The notes under the pieces: model-generated
Seen by the model: only the letters and a program-made list of their open reading frames with translations
What the model was told of the DNA's origin: nothing
Databases searched by the model: none
NCBI GenBank assembly: GCA_008973525.1
Contig: WACJ01000417.1
Location: 62,001 to 126,000, forward strand
DNA length: 64,000 bases
From: Stenopsyche tienmushanensis
Taxonomy: Eukaryota; Arthropoda; Insecta; Trichoptera; Stenopsychidae
Reading direction: 5' to 3'
Made by a program: the position numbers and the translations under genes
Part shown: positions 9,616-19,717 of the stretch, one piece after another
Layout: each line of letters opens with the position of its first letter
Position numbering within the stretch: position 1 is the stretch's first letter

Positions 9616-10887
9616 TTAGGGGTACCGGAAAATAATCCATTTTTTAAACATAACAAAAATGTATTGAAATATATTGACATATATTAACATATCATTATAA
9701 AATATAATTTCCATTATTATTAAGGACTGTTTGCCATCTTTCTGGCAGCTTTTCAATCCCCTATTGGTAGAAGTTGGACGTCTTTGAGAAAAAATACGAA
9801 TTTAAAAAGTTTTCAACGTCATTTAAAGTATTGATTTTTTTTCGTTTAAAGAATGCTCCAACGAGCGAAACAAATAAAAGTCAGATGGTGCAAGATCTGG
9901 TGAGTATGGAGGATGATTTAAAACTTCGAAATTAAGTTCAGAATTTTTTTCGGGGGTCACCGCTGCCTTGTATGGGCGCGCGTTGTCGTGAAGAAGAATC
10001 ACCCCTTTTCGATTGACCAAAGAAGGACGTTTCACTTTTAATTTTTCATTCATCCTTTCAAACTGTTCACAATAAATTGCAGCAGTTACCGTTTTGCCCA
10101 GTTTTAAAAGTTCATAATGGATAATTCCACGACTATCCCACTATACACACAATAGAACCTTGCGGAGGGTGAGACCCGGCTTAGGGGTCGGAACAGGTAC
10201 TGCGTTCTTCGAAAGCCATTGTTTTTTTGTTTCAAATTGTCGTAGACGATCCATTTTTCGTCACTAGTTACAATTCGACTCAAAAATTGATCAGTATTAT
10301 GTCTAGTTAAAAACAAATTGCACGCGTCTAGGCGTGCATTTTTGTTGTCTTCGGACAGCGCATTTGGAATCCAAACTCCCATTCTGTGAACTTTGCTGAT
10401 TTTTTTCATGTGTTCTTGAACTATGGACCATGGAACATCGAGTTTTTTTGATAATTCCTGGATACTTAAACGAGTATCGGATTCCACCTTGGCCTTCAGC
10501 ATATCGTCGTCGAATTTCCTCGATCTTCCTGATCTTGGTTCATCTTTCAAGCATCTATCGCCCGATTTAAATCGCCGGAACCAAAACTGACATCTGTTAG
10601 CTGTTACTTTCGCTCCATAAAGCTTTTTGAGTTTTTTGGTCGTCTTCGTCGCATTCCAGCCTTCATCGAAAAAAAGGAGCATGCAGTGCCGTATATGTTG
10701 CTCTGTTGCTTCGGGCTTGCTCATTTTACTCCTAACAATAAAAAATATTTATGGGGCAAAAAAATAAACCCGAGAAACAGTACTATAAAACAAAAAACTT
10801 ACGACGATGTTCTCTTCACGGTGTCCAGAGACAGACTGATCACAAATAAGGCATGCAAAAAAATGGATTAGTTTCCGGTACCCCTAA
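9616..10887 (-). mobile_element. Mariner transposon with matched terminal inverted repeats
   Basis: 1272 bases. The left end TTAGGGGTACCGGAAAA and the right end give the same 30-base inverted repeat with one mismatch. TA dinucleotides at 9614-9615 and 10888-10889 are the expected target duplication. The size is typical of mariners (about 1.3 kb). The transposase lies on the minus strand. Confidence 0.95.
9695..10724 (-). pseudogene. Mariner transposase, near full length, inactivated
   Basis: Cut-and-paste DDD transposase. The start at 10724 (MSKPEATEQHIR) opens a frame of 206 codons. The paired helix-turn-helix region holds WFRRFKSGD and the RSGR linker, followed by GVWIPNAL (the WVPHxL position) and the first catalytic aspartate in TSDEKW. 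A frameshift in the poly-A/T run near 10222 leaves that frame; in the shifted frame one codon reads TAG (about 10143), then the reading continues to LHDNARPYKA (second Asp) and YSPDLAPSDFYLF (third Asp). Exactly 34 residues separate the last two aspartates, the DD34D mariner signature. A second poly-A frameshift near 9835 and another stop precede the C-terminal GIEKLPERWQ block; the natural stop is at 9695-9697. The span implies about 343 residues, the normal length, so the copy is degraded but not deleted. Confidence 0.92.
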
Positions 10888-10974
10888 TACTAACTTCTCT
10901 GCTAATGTGGAGTTTTAACAACAAAATATATGATCAGTTATTGAATAAATACACATTTTTTAAATGAACTATGA

Positions 10975-11345
10975 ACTCAATATTACTAATATTTATAATA
11001 TGCACATGCGCTTAGTAATTATTTATTGAAAAGAAACGCAATCCAACTGACAGATCGACTATCTCTCTCTCTATCTGATGAGTGGAGCTTAACCACCGTA
11101 TTGCGCGCGTATCTTAATTTTCCCTGTTTCCGTGGCCCAAAATTCATTTTACCAGACTAATATGCGCCAGCATGGTGTACCCGTTAAACGTCTCGCATAA
11201 CAAATTGCGTACATAAACAATTCTTATACTAATTCTATAACATTCACGAAGATGCATACAATAATTCAGCAAAGATTCATCGTAACCGGATGAACGGTAT
11301 GGCAGCGCATAAAATATGTACAAACAAACATGGATTTATTTATAT
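10975..11345 (-). repeat. Family B copy 1
   Basis: Contains the minus-strand family box (GATGAACGGTATGGCAGCGC, 11291-11310) followed by an ACAAACAAACAT stretch, and shares the upstream segment AAAAGAAACGCA...ATATGCGCCA.CATGGTG with 55378-55450. The middle differs between copies. Confidence 0.65.
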
Positions 11346-12985
11346 ATTTATAAAATCAATCAACAATTTTTAAAGCGAGTTGTTTGACGTGTTATGTCCT
11401 GGGGGATGGGGTGATTCTCCTCAGGGTATTAAAGTGCATCTAAATTGAATTGAGTTCGAATGACATTTAATATAATATAAATTTAATTAGTTGGAGGGTG
11501 GAAAATAGGTCCTAGACGACATAATTAATATTTATTAGAGCATACGAAGGAAATTATGAAAAAATTCATTCATTTAAAAGTCTTATTTGGACTATTATTA
11601 TGTACTTGGAGCATTACAAGTTGATTTATGGAAGTAATAAATAAAAATTAATGAAGTAAAATAATGCTGATTAAGCATACTATTAGATGGTAGCGATGAG
11701 ATTGAAGATGATAAAAAAATTGATTATTTGTCCTTTGAAGCTTTTAATTGCTTTTAAAAGACAGGAAGAGTCTCAATATTATTTTAAAGCACAATCGATA
11801 CTGATTGATTTTTTACTTTATTAGATAATTTTAACCTAACTTATTTTCCTTTAAAAAAATCATAAATCTTTCCCTTCGCTGGTAGAATTATTTTGATGAA
11901 TTATATTCATTTTTAAGCCTATGAATAAAGAGTGTTATGTGACGTGCAGTCCGTTTTTTAAGGCATTAGCTTGACAGGGGTTGATCATCCCCGTCCAAGC
12001 AAAAGAGCAGTCTTCTTTAGATGATCGCGGTAGATTTCGCAAATGTGACCATGACATCCTAGAGGGGATAATCAAAGTCCTCTTCAAACGTTTTGAGCTT
12101 CCGGAGTGCATTTATCCCCAGGGCCGGAGTGACACGGGCCGGCCCTGGGCTTATAAAGTAGCGGACAAAGGGCTGCACAGATGCGGCAGACGTTCAGTCA
12201 ACGCTGCGCCGGGATTAGTGGCACATTTAGTCATTAGTCACTCCGGGACAGGTGGCTCTGTCACTTCTTGTCGTCCCGAGGATTTACCGGGACGATCCCG
12301 AGAAGTCCGCTTCGGAAATAATTCACGGTCGCAAAAACTGGAGCCCGACCGCAGAGCGCTACGACGATTTATTTGCATGCCTCGAATGGTTTAGGGTTTG
12401 TGCATGACCCGAGAGTCGCGTTTTCAGCACACGAACACGCTAAATGCTTACTAAAGACCTAATCTGATTGAGTTATTAAAATTTTTATGCGATATTTCTG
12501 CATGAGCGGTCCGATTAAATCAAAGTCCGCGATTTCGCGTCGTTAACTCGACACGAGATCTTGGGAGTCTTTCATTGGCGATTTTAACGGTTTTATGATC
12601 TATGTAATGAAATTTTATGGACAGGTGATTAACGACGCAATGAATCAAATGTGTTATTCCGCGAAACGACGTTAAATGCAGTCCGTGGAGTGCGGGATTG
12701 ATCTATCAACCTGTTCGCCATAAGCTAATAAAGCACTGAAGAACGGACATTAACAGTTTTACAACAACCATGATAGATAATGAGAGACCATTAAGCATTA
12801 TAAACTGGCTTCGCAATATTTATCTGCAAAATCAATACAATAAACTCATGCTAACATCATGGATATCTTTATGGACATTAGGAGGTAACAAGCCCAGAAA
12901 TTGTGAAGAAAATCCAAAAAATGTGAATAGATATCCGCGATGACACGCTCATTCTAAACTTCGAGTGGCCATTTGTGCTCTGTAC
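11346..12985. other. Unique DNA with a GC-rich block (11970-12400)
   Basis: The GC-rich block contains an open frame of 137 codons (11981-12394) with no recognisable domain and a composition that explains its openness; I do not call it a gene. GGGCCGG and CCGGCCC motifs form a short imperfect hairpin near 12120-12150. Confidence 0.4.
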
Positions 12986-13125
12986 ATATCGTATCGTACA
13001 GATCATAGAAGGCCCCGGGCATGTATTTATTTCCAAAAATGCCAAAAAAAACCCTAGAAAAGGACGGAGTGGCCACATATTATTTGTATCCAACCGGTCT
13101 GCTTTTCGGACCGCTGCATACAGAA
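12986..13125 (+). repeat. Family E copy 1 (partial)
   Basis: Shares CAGATCATAGAA, GGACGGAGTGGCCACA and the hairpin CGGTCTG-CTTTT-CGGACCG with copies at 14541, 18640 and 25516. One stem change relative to the others keeps a G-U pair. Confidence 0.65.
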
Positions 13126-13305
13126 CGATTTTTTGTGCGATTTTCCGCGGAACGCTTTTCCCGCGCAAAAAAAGGTTTAAGTATATCAATATTATCTAGG
13201 ATAATAAATAGTAATTTTTGCACACGTGAAAAACGAACGAAAAAGCATTTCTATATAAAAATCTCATATGGAGATTTCCTACATCCGATAACAGATATGT
13301 CACTG

Positions 13306-13363
13306 TGAGATCATTTTATTGCCAACTGAATCACATATTGGCAATATTATATGATTGATCTCA
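13306..13363 (+). other. Short hairpin with bantam-like seed, candidate only
   Basis: TGAGATCA at 13306-13313 pairs with TGATCTCA at 13356-13363, and TTGCCAA (13319-13325) pairs with TTGGCAA (13338-13344), giving a stem with an asymmetric internal loop. The first 12 bases equal the start of the insect bantam miRNA, but the rest does not match. It may equally be a relic of a small inverted-repeat element. Confidence 0.25.
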
Positions 13364-13979
13364 TATTAGCTCAATAAACAACGTGTCCACGAAATTATAT
13401 TTATCATAGAAAATTCAGTCATTAGTCTCTATATTGGGGTCTATTACATTGTCAGCCATTCGACTTTGTTCTTCCATAATGATACGACGGGATGTCAACG
13501 TTTTTAGTGGTGAGCATTAAATTTGATCGCTCATTAGCCTGCATTTAAATCGCCATCCACCAGTGCTGAATTTATTCTTCCGTAGAGTAATCTCGAATGA
13601 GTTTATGCTCGAACAAAGAAGTTAAATCGGGATCCAAGAATGTAGGACAGGCCTCGAATGCTCCAAGATAAAACATAGGCATTATCGGATTATATCTAAG
13701 CTTAATAATAACAATCCATTGTCCCCATTAACAAAGTACCGAGCTTTAATGGCCATAACTTAAGCTCAAGCAGCTAAGCTTACAACTCTGACTTCGTCGT
13801 GAAGTCTGATAATATACAAGAATACGACCGCAGCACGAAAACGCGTTCTAGCTTAGGCAGTATATGTTACAACGAATTTATATTTCAAGGATTCCCTCGT
13901 GGATGAAAGTCCTAATTAAAATCGATCTGGAGCATTTAATTAAAGATCATCTATAAAGAATTATGATTTCACTGCTGAA

Positions 13980-14163
13980 AATAATGATTAATTTGGGTTA
14001 TCATTATTAGTCGATAAATTTGGGTTACCGATCTATACAATCGTACGATGTACGCAAGACACTCTTTCCGTCGCTGTCTCTCTCTGAGTTCAAAGTGTAA
14101 GAATACTCTTTCTGAATCAATCGAACTCGATCGCAAATACGCGACTGAACTCCTCAAAGGGTC
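13980..14163 (+). mobile_element. Family C copy 2 (right half)
   Basis: Begins in the TTAGTCGATAAATTTGGGTT box, continues through ATCTATACAATCGTACGATG and the CAAATACGCGACTGAACTCC block, and ends CTCAAAGGG with TCAA in place of TTAA. Confidence 0.8.
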
Positions 14164-14540
14164 AATGGATTTACTTACCAACAGCAATTTCTAGACGATG
14201 ATAATATGTATGCATACCTGAAATTAAAAAAAGTAAATACATTAATATATGAGAATCAATTAAATATTAGACATTTGGGAATGATCAGCTCAAATTGGGA
14301 AGATAATCGATTGGGGGCTTAAAGAAATGTACTATCATTGTTTATTGGAGCAGATTTATAACTATTGAATTCACTAAGAGAGTCTTAGCATTCACTGTTA
14401 GAAATAATGTTACAGAATATTGGATGTTTTTGTTATTGTCCTTAGGAAAAGACGAACTTTGAAGTGAAGCTAGAATAGGCTCAGAACTATTATAATGTAT
14501 GCTTTAAAATAATATACAAATATAGTCCCAAAAATACCCG

Positions 14541-14935
14541 ACCTAACGTATATATGACGGTTATTGTAAAAAAAAATTACTATGATAGAAAGTGTCTAGT
14601 CGCTACTTTGCTTCTGTGATCGTATAGATCATAGAAAATGCCGCAAAATAGGACGAAGTGGCCATAAGGTTTGCATGCTCAATCGGTCCGCTTTTCGGAC
14701 CGCTGATATGACGAATGAGCGACTCGCTATCGGATGCCATGCCTGAACATAACGATAATGAAAAAAAGAGGGATTAGACAACTTAGTATATATTATAAAA
14801 ACGGACAGAGTCAATCAGTGTTGGTTCATGTAAAGTAGAATGGTTAAGTAAAATGAAAACCATGCGCAACCCAGTTGCGCCCGTGGCGAGTGCCTACTTT
14901 GCCACGCCTTTGTTACGGCTCTGTATATATCGCTG
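14541..14935 (+). repeat. Family E copy 2
   Basis: Order of blocks: CTATGATAGAAAGTGTCTA, GATCATAGAAAATGC, hairpin CGGTCCG-CTTTT-CGGACCG (14684-14702), GATATGACGAATGAGCG, AGGGATTAGACAACTTAG, CAGTTGCGCCCGTGGCGAG and TTTGCCACGCCTTTGTTACG. No coding potential was seen, and neither a TIR nor an RNA polymerase III box is evident. The class is unknown. Confidence 0.75.
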
Positions 14936-16380
14936 CAGCGCCTTTACTATGTGTTTGTATCTATATGTAGCATAAACCAACCACTAGACCAGTAGCGCGC
15001 CTATTTTATTATATATCACACAAACACAGCTTTATCATTTAGCTAACAATTTCCGTTAACGTTGCCACGTAGATAGATTAATTGTTGGACGTTCCTTGTA
15101 AGAAAGAACGCTTTGCTTTGTAGAGGTCCCTTTTGTGTTGCACATATGAACCCTTTCACAGATCGAACCAAGATTGTCCCAGCATGGGGAGCTATTCCAG
15201 AGGAGACCTTCCATGCATAACCCTTCGATTCTGTCGCGAAGCGCTCGCGGGGTTAATGATAGATAAGCGTTTCGAACCGAAGTTGACCTCATCAAGACTA
15301 ATCACCGTCAAGGGCCCGATAGACAATGATCGATTACTTTGATCGATCACTGCGAACATTCTCGTTAGGGGATTTCAGCATTAACCTCGCCGTGACCTTG
15401 CAATATTCACCAGGGAACGAGATGGATCACAAGGGACCTGCAAATAACATTATCTTGCCTTTTTTCCGGCTTCGGCTTAATTTGGTCCAAGCAAATGAGC
15501 GTCTAAACTTAAATTGCTCCGAGCGAGCTTTCATTAGCCTTTGAATAATGATAGCTAATACTGCTATCAGTGTTCAGCGCCTTCATTTGTATCACTGACA
15601 GCAATATGCTAAGAAACAATTCTCATAGCAAACTTAATACATTTTCCTCGTAAACACAACATAGTGTACGTACAGCGAAGCTTCCATTCCGACTATCATC
15701 ATATTTTTCCATAAAAAGATAAAGCGGGCAGTAAATGCATTTACCGAGAACGATAAGGCTCAAACCGTTCATATTTCATATGGATTATTAACCTCCATTT
15801 GACAACTCTTATTATGTATACATGATAACTAATCGAAAACATGCGGCCATACGTAGACTTAAATGTCTTTACAACACGCCATGAAGGACCATGTGTAATA
15901 TTAGGTCGCTGCATAAGTTATGCACTGGGCGAAAACATGCTCGATTATGTGCACCGCAGGTATTTCAAATTTATATATCATCAATCGACAATTTATTCTT
16001 ATCCAAGCATAGTGTTATTTTATTAAATATCATAGCACATTGCAATTCATCCATATATATATTGTTATACAAAGCAACCCGTTTTTACCAAGGGTTAAAT
16101 TATTAATAGTAACAGCTGTCGGAGACATAAATGGCGTTATTTTTTCCCTTTCTTTTTACCCATTATTTTCTTCGACGTAAAGAACAGAAATATTATAGTA
16201 ACTAAAAATTTATATAGATATTCCAAAATAATACTCTTAAATGGCAGCAAGAAAGTCACCGAAATAAGTGTAGTCGAAAACCAAGACTGCATATAGGAGA
16301 CTGCTTTTAAAGATACTACACAATGGAAAATATAATTTTTAAATAATAAACATGTTATTGAAACACATTATTGTCTAAAC
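14936..16380. other. Unique DNA plus a small repeat fragment
   Basis: 15005-15060 (ATATATCACACAAACACAGC and following) recurs at about 20515-20575 and 63415-63470. The rest shows no recognised feature; the short open frames between 15056 and 16106 carry no known domain. Confidence 0.4.
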
Positions 16381-16657
16381 CAGCGGTTCTTAAACTTATG
16401 CAGACTGCAGACCCCTTCTTGAGCAAAATTTTTTTCGCGGACCCTCTCAAATTTGTTTTGGCGGACCCTATCTCAACCCTTCTGAATTAGTTTTTCAAAC
16501 AAACATTTCTTGGTCAAATATTGGTAAAAATAGATCTTTTTACAATGTTTTCCGTAAATGATTCCACGAAAATATCTGGTTCAAGTATCGATAGATGTTT
16601 TTTATATTTTCGCGGACCACCGGTAATCGCTTCGCGGACCCCGCTTAAAAACAGCTG
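16381..16657 (+). mobile_element. Family D copy 1 (hAT MITE)
   Basis: Starts CAGCGGTTCTTAAAC and ends with a mutated complement (TTAAAAACAGCTG). It contains the family GCGGACC clusters and the TTTTCAAACAAACATTTCTT block. Flanking octamers do not match, so this is probably an older copy. Confidence 0.8.
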
Positions 16658-16769
16658 ATATTTAATTATTGTCATCAGATATTTAAATGCTAGTTCGAGT
16701 TGATGATCGCATGAGCCCCCATTTTCGTGTAACACCATCAATGTGACTGATAAAATTCCTTTCTGCTGA

Positions 16770-17275
16770 GACATGGACTAAAACTCGCAAAATTCCCAAT
16801 TTCCCGACAAATTATTTATTTCTGTCGCTGCAAATGAAGACTTATATACTATAATACTTTGATGTAATTCGTAATTATATTACGGGGGAATACAAAAATT
16901 CTGAAGCCCGTATCTATTATATTTCATATCGATATTCCCATTATTAGAGTCGAGGTGTAGTAAATACATCACCGGTTGGGAAAGGTAAATATAACAATTT
17001 GAAAAACTTATATGTACTGTACATATGTATACATAGATTAAACAGTTACTGCCCCTAGGCGTCGCCTAAGTTCGCCAATTAGTAATTACGCCACTGTTTC
17101 CAAGCGTCCAGATTTCGTCGGGAATGTCTCGATTTAGTAGCCTTCATCGTGTTGGTGAGGTGTATAATTTCTGTTAGATAAAAAATTTAATCCCGAAATT
17201 TTCGGGATTACGTTTTCTAATCCCGGAATTCTTAAGTACCTAAAATTGTCCAGGATCCCGGGATTGGATTCCCTA
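16770..17275 (+). mobile_element. Family A copy 4
   Basis: Extends from the ACTAAAACTCGCAAAATTCC segment (also at 24740) through the complete right half to GGGATTGGATTCCCTA. The left terminus was not found. Confidence 0.85.
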
Positions 17276-17741
17276 ATCACGACATCCATTTAATACGTCC
17301 GCAAAGGGTTAAAAAGTGCAAATTTTCAATTCTAAACGCATAAAGGATCAGCACTAATCAATAATTTATGCTGAAATGTATTGCAGATTGTTAAGATTGT
17401 GATCAATAGAGGCGATAGATTTGTATTAATGGACACGACTTATGTAGCAACCTAATATTTGCATTGACTGTCCGAATTTAAATAATCTACATAATTTGCA
17501 TATATCTATCACGCTCACGATATGTGTATCACGCCATTTCCACGATTAAACAACTTTCTTTATCGAAACTTTCAGTTTTATTTGCACTGTATAAAAATAT
17601 CTTAAGTATGTTTTTATAACGACATTCAAGATAAGATTCTACATTGTGTACGGATTGTGTATAATATTGTGCGAGTGCCCTGATGTATCTAATCGTAATG
17701 GATATGAAAGATGGTATGCTCGCATTCGAATCAATCAATAT

Positions 17742-17838
17742 AACCGGGGGTCCGCGAAAAAAATTTGCTCAAGAGGGGATTCGCGAAATAAATTTTGCTC
17801 AAGAAGGGGTTCGCGGACTACATAAGTTTAAGAATCGT
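17742..17838 (-). mobile_element. Family D copy 2 (fragment)
   Basis: Inverted D sequence: alternating GCTCAAGA and TTCGCG boxes ending GACTACATAAGTTTAAGAA. Only one end of the element remains. Confidence 0.7.
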
Positions 17839-17849
17839 TGCTCTAAATC

Positions 17850-18116
17850 AATAGTTCTTAAACTAGGATCCGCGGACCACCGGGGGTCCGCGAGAATATA
17901 AAAAAAAACTTATTTATACTTGAAAAAGATATATTCGTCGAATTATTTACAGAAAACGTTGTAAAACGGTCTATTTTGACCAAGAAATGTTTGTTTATTG
18001 AAAAAATTAAGTTACAAGGTTTGGGATGGCTTCGTAAAAAAAAGTATACGAGGGGGTCCGCGAAAAAAAAATGCTCAAGAAGGTGTCCGCGAAAGAATTT
18101 TTTCAATTTAAGTCAT
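17850..18116 (-). mobile_element. Family D copy 3
   Basis: Begins AGTTCTTAAACTAGG.TCCGCGGACC and runs to GGTGTCCGCGAAAG, inverted relative to copy 1. It lies back to back with copy 2. Confidence 0.75.
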
Positions 18117-18262
18117 CAGATCCAAGCAAAATAATTTAGTTTCCACTTATGAAATAATAACAAATAGATTTTCAGCATATATTTAAACCAAATTTTGTTT
18201 AAATCCAACCAACAAGCTCAGTAATTCTAGGTAATTCTTTATCTGTATATATATGTAATTTA

Positions 18263-18486
18263 TACAGGGTATGGCAGGGAAGCTACCTTATTTAAAAAAT
18301 AAATAATAGCAATACTATAGGAGATATATATTTATTTCGATATTCCATATTATAGAGAGAGATTTTAAGTTTTTATTTATATACTTTAAAAATAATGTAT
18401 TATAATATATCTCAATGCCAGAACGGAGTTCACTTTAACGATAAGGTGTTAAATAAGGTAGTTTCCCTGCCGCACCCTTTGCTGTA
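18263..18486. mobile_element. MITE with GGCAGGGAA-CTACCTTATTT termini
   Basis: The left end TACAGGGTATGGCAGGGAA and following CTACCTTATTTAA is matched in inverted form at 18450-18486. TACA...TGTA edges suggest a TA target. About 220 bases with an AT-rich interior and no ORF. No second copy was seen in the window. Confidence 0.7.
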
Positions 18487-18639
18487 CAGTTATTTTATCA
18501 GATAACCGTAAAAATGTATATTTTCAAGAAATGTTGTAAATTTTAAAATAGCCAACGTATTTAAATATTTTTTCAGAATATTATTTTTAAAGTATTTGAT
18601 AAAGAAATGTTTTAAATGTTTTTTTATGCTGCTGATAAA

Positions 18640-19032
18640 TTAGCGTATAAATGGCGGTTACTATTGTAAAAAAATACTATGATAGAAAGTATCTAAACGC
18701 TATGTTGCTTCCACGATCGTACAGATCATAGAAAATGCTGCAAAAAGCTCTAAAAGAGGACGGAGTGGCCACAAAGTTTGTATGTCCAATCGGTCCGTTT
18801 TTCGGACCGCTGATATGACGAATGAGCGCCTCGCGATTGGATGTCATGCCTGAACATGTCTACAGAACGATTACAAACTCTCACTATGAATGATGTTGTC
18901 TGAAGAAGACTGATCGGGTGGGTGGTGGGCTTATTCCGGCTCAGTCGGCCCAATATTTAGGCTATAACGAAGAAAAGAGGGATTAGACAACTTAGTATAT
19001 GCTATAAAAACGGATAGAGTTAATCAGTGCTG
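18640..19032 (+). repeat. Family E copy 3, left part
   Basis: Same block order as copy 2 up to CAGAGTTAATCAGTGCTG-like sequence. The hairpin is CGGTCCG-TTTTT-CGGACCG (18791-18809). About 90 extra bases after CATGCCTGAACATG are absent from copy 2. Confidence 0.75.
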
Positions 19033-19645
19033 AAACAGAGACGACAGACATCAGAGAGCGACTGACTATAATAATTGACCCTCCAATCTATGGTCTGTTC
19101 CGGGTACCCCGGACTAGCGGGGTTTCCGCGGAAAAGATCTGCTTCAGACCATGTGCACCCGAAGGTGCGATGAAGGAGGAAGAACTGAGATTATGCTAAA
19201 TTCAAGAGATTTACTTCCGCGGGTTCAGTGCCACCATGAGTCCAACCTCAGTTTGAAGGGGGCTGCAGTAGATGACGGACTGCAGGGGCTACTCCTTCCC
19301 CATGGTACTCGTATTGGTTCGATCATTCTTAGTACCTAGCCACGGAGACGAGTCGCCGTTCGAACAGCCTAAAACCGCTCTTCCCTGTTTGCCTAGGCTG
19401 TTGAGGATAGTGGTGAGCCTTTGACGTAGTCTCCTAACTAACCAGCACAGGGTGACCTGCGCACCCAACTCATGTTAGCTGGGCTACCCCAGTAGCGTTT
19501 GATAAGCAACCGGCGAGGTTACTTTCGCACACATCTACTCCACATCATTACCCCAGGGGTTCAACTGTTGCCCACGGGCGTAGGGTTGACTCCTCCCGGG
19601 GCTTTATGGGTGGGCATCGTGTAGTAGTAGAATGATCGAGTCGGT
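19033..19645 (+). other. GC-rich 0.6-kb segment interrupting family E
   Basis: It separates the two halves of E copy 3 and is clearly GC-richer than its surroundings. All frames are broken by stops except a 62-codon one without recognisable domain. It could be a LINE untranslated region or internal sequence that the shorter E copies have lost. I cannot identify it. Confidence 0.4.
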
Positions 19646-19717
19646 ATTCTGCGTTTTGCGCTCCAAGCCCAGTTGCGCCCATGACAAGCGCTTGCTTTGC
19701 CACGCCCTTGTTACGGC
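19646..19717 (+). repeat. Family E copy 3, right part
   Basis: TTTTGCGCTCC, CAGTTGCGCCCATGACAAGC and TTTGCCACGCCCTTGTTACG correspond to 14865-14928. Confidence 0.7.

Noticed and set aside
11070..11100. CTGATGA followed by a GTGG/CCAC stem, hammerhead-like
   Set aside because: The stem is followed by CGTA instead of GAAA, so the catalytic core is absent.
11981..12394. 137-codon plus-strand frame in GC-rich DNA
   Set aside because: No recognisable domain, composition typical of stop-poor GC-rich sequence, and no splice or neighbour support.
16381..16657. Target duplication for D copy 1
   Set aside because: The flanking octamers GTCTAAAC and ATATTTAA do not match.
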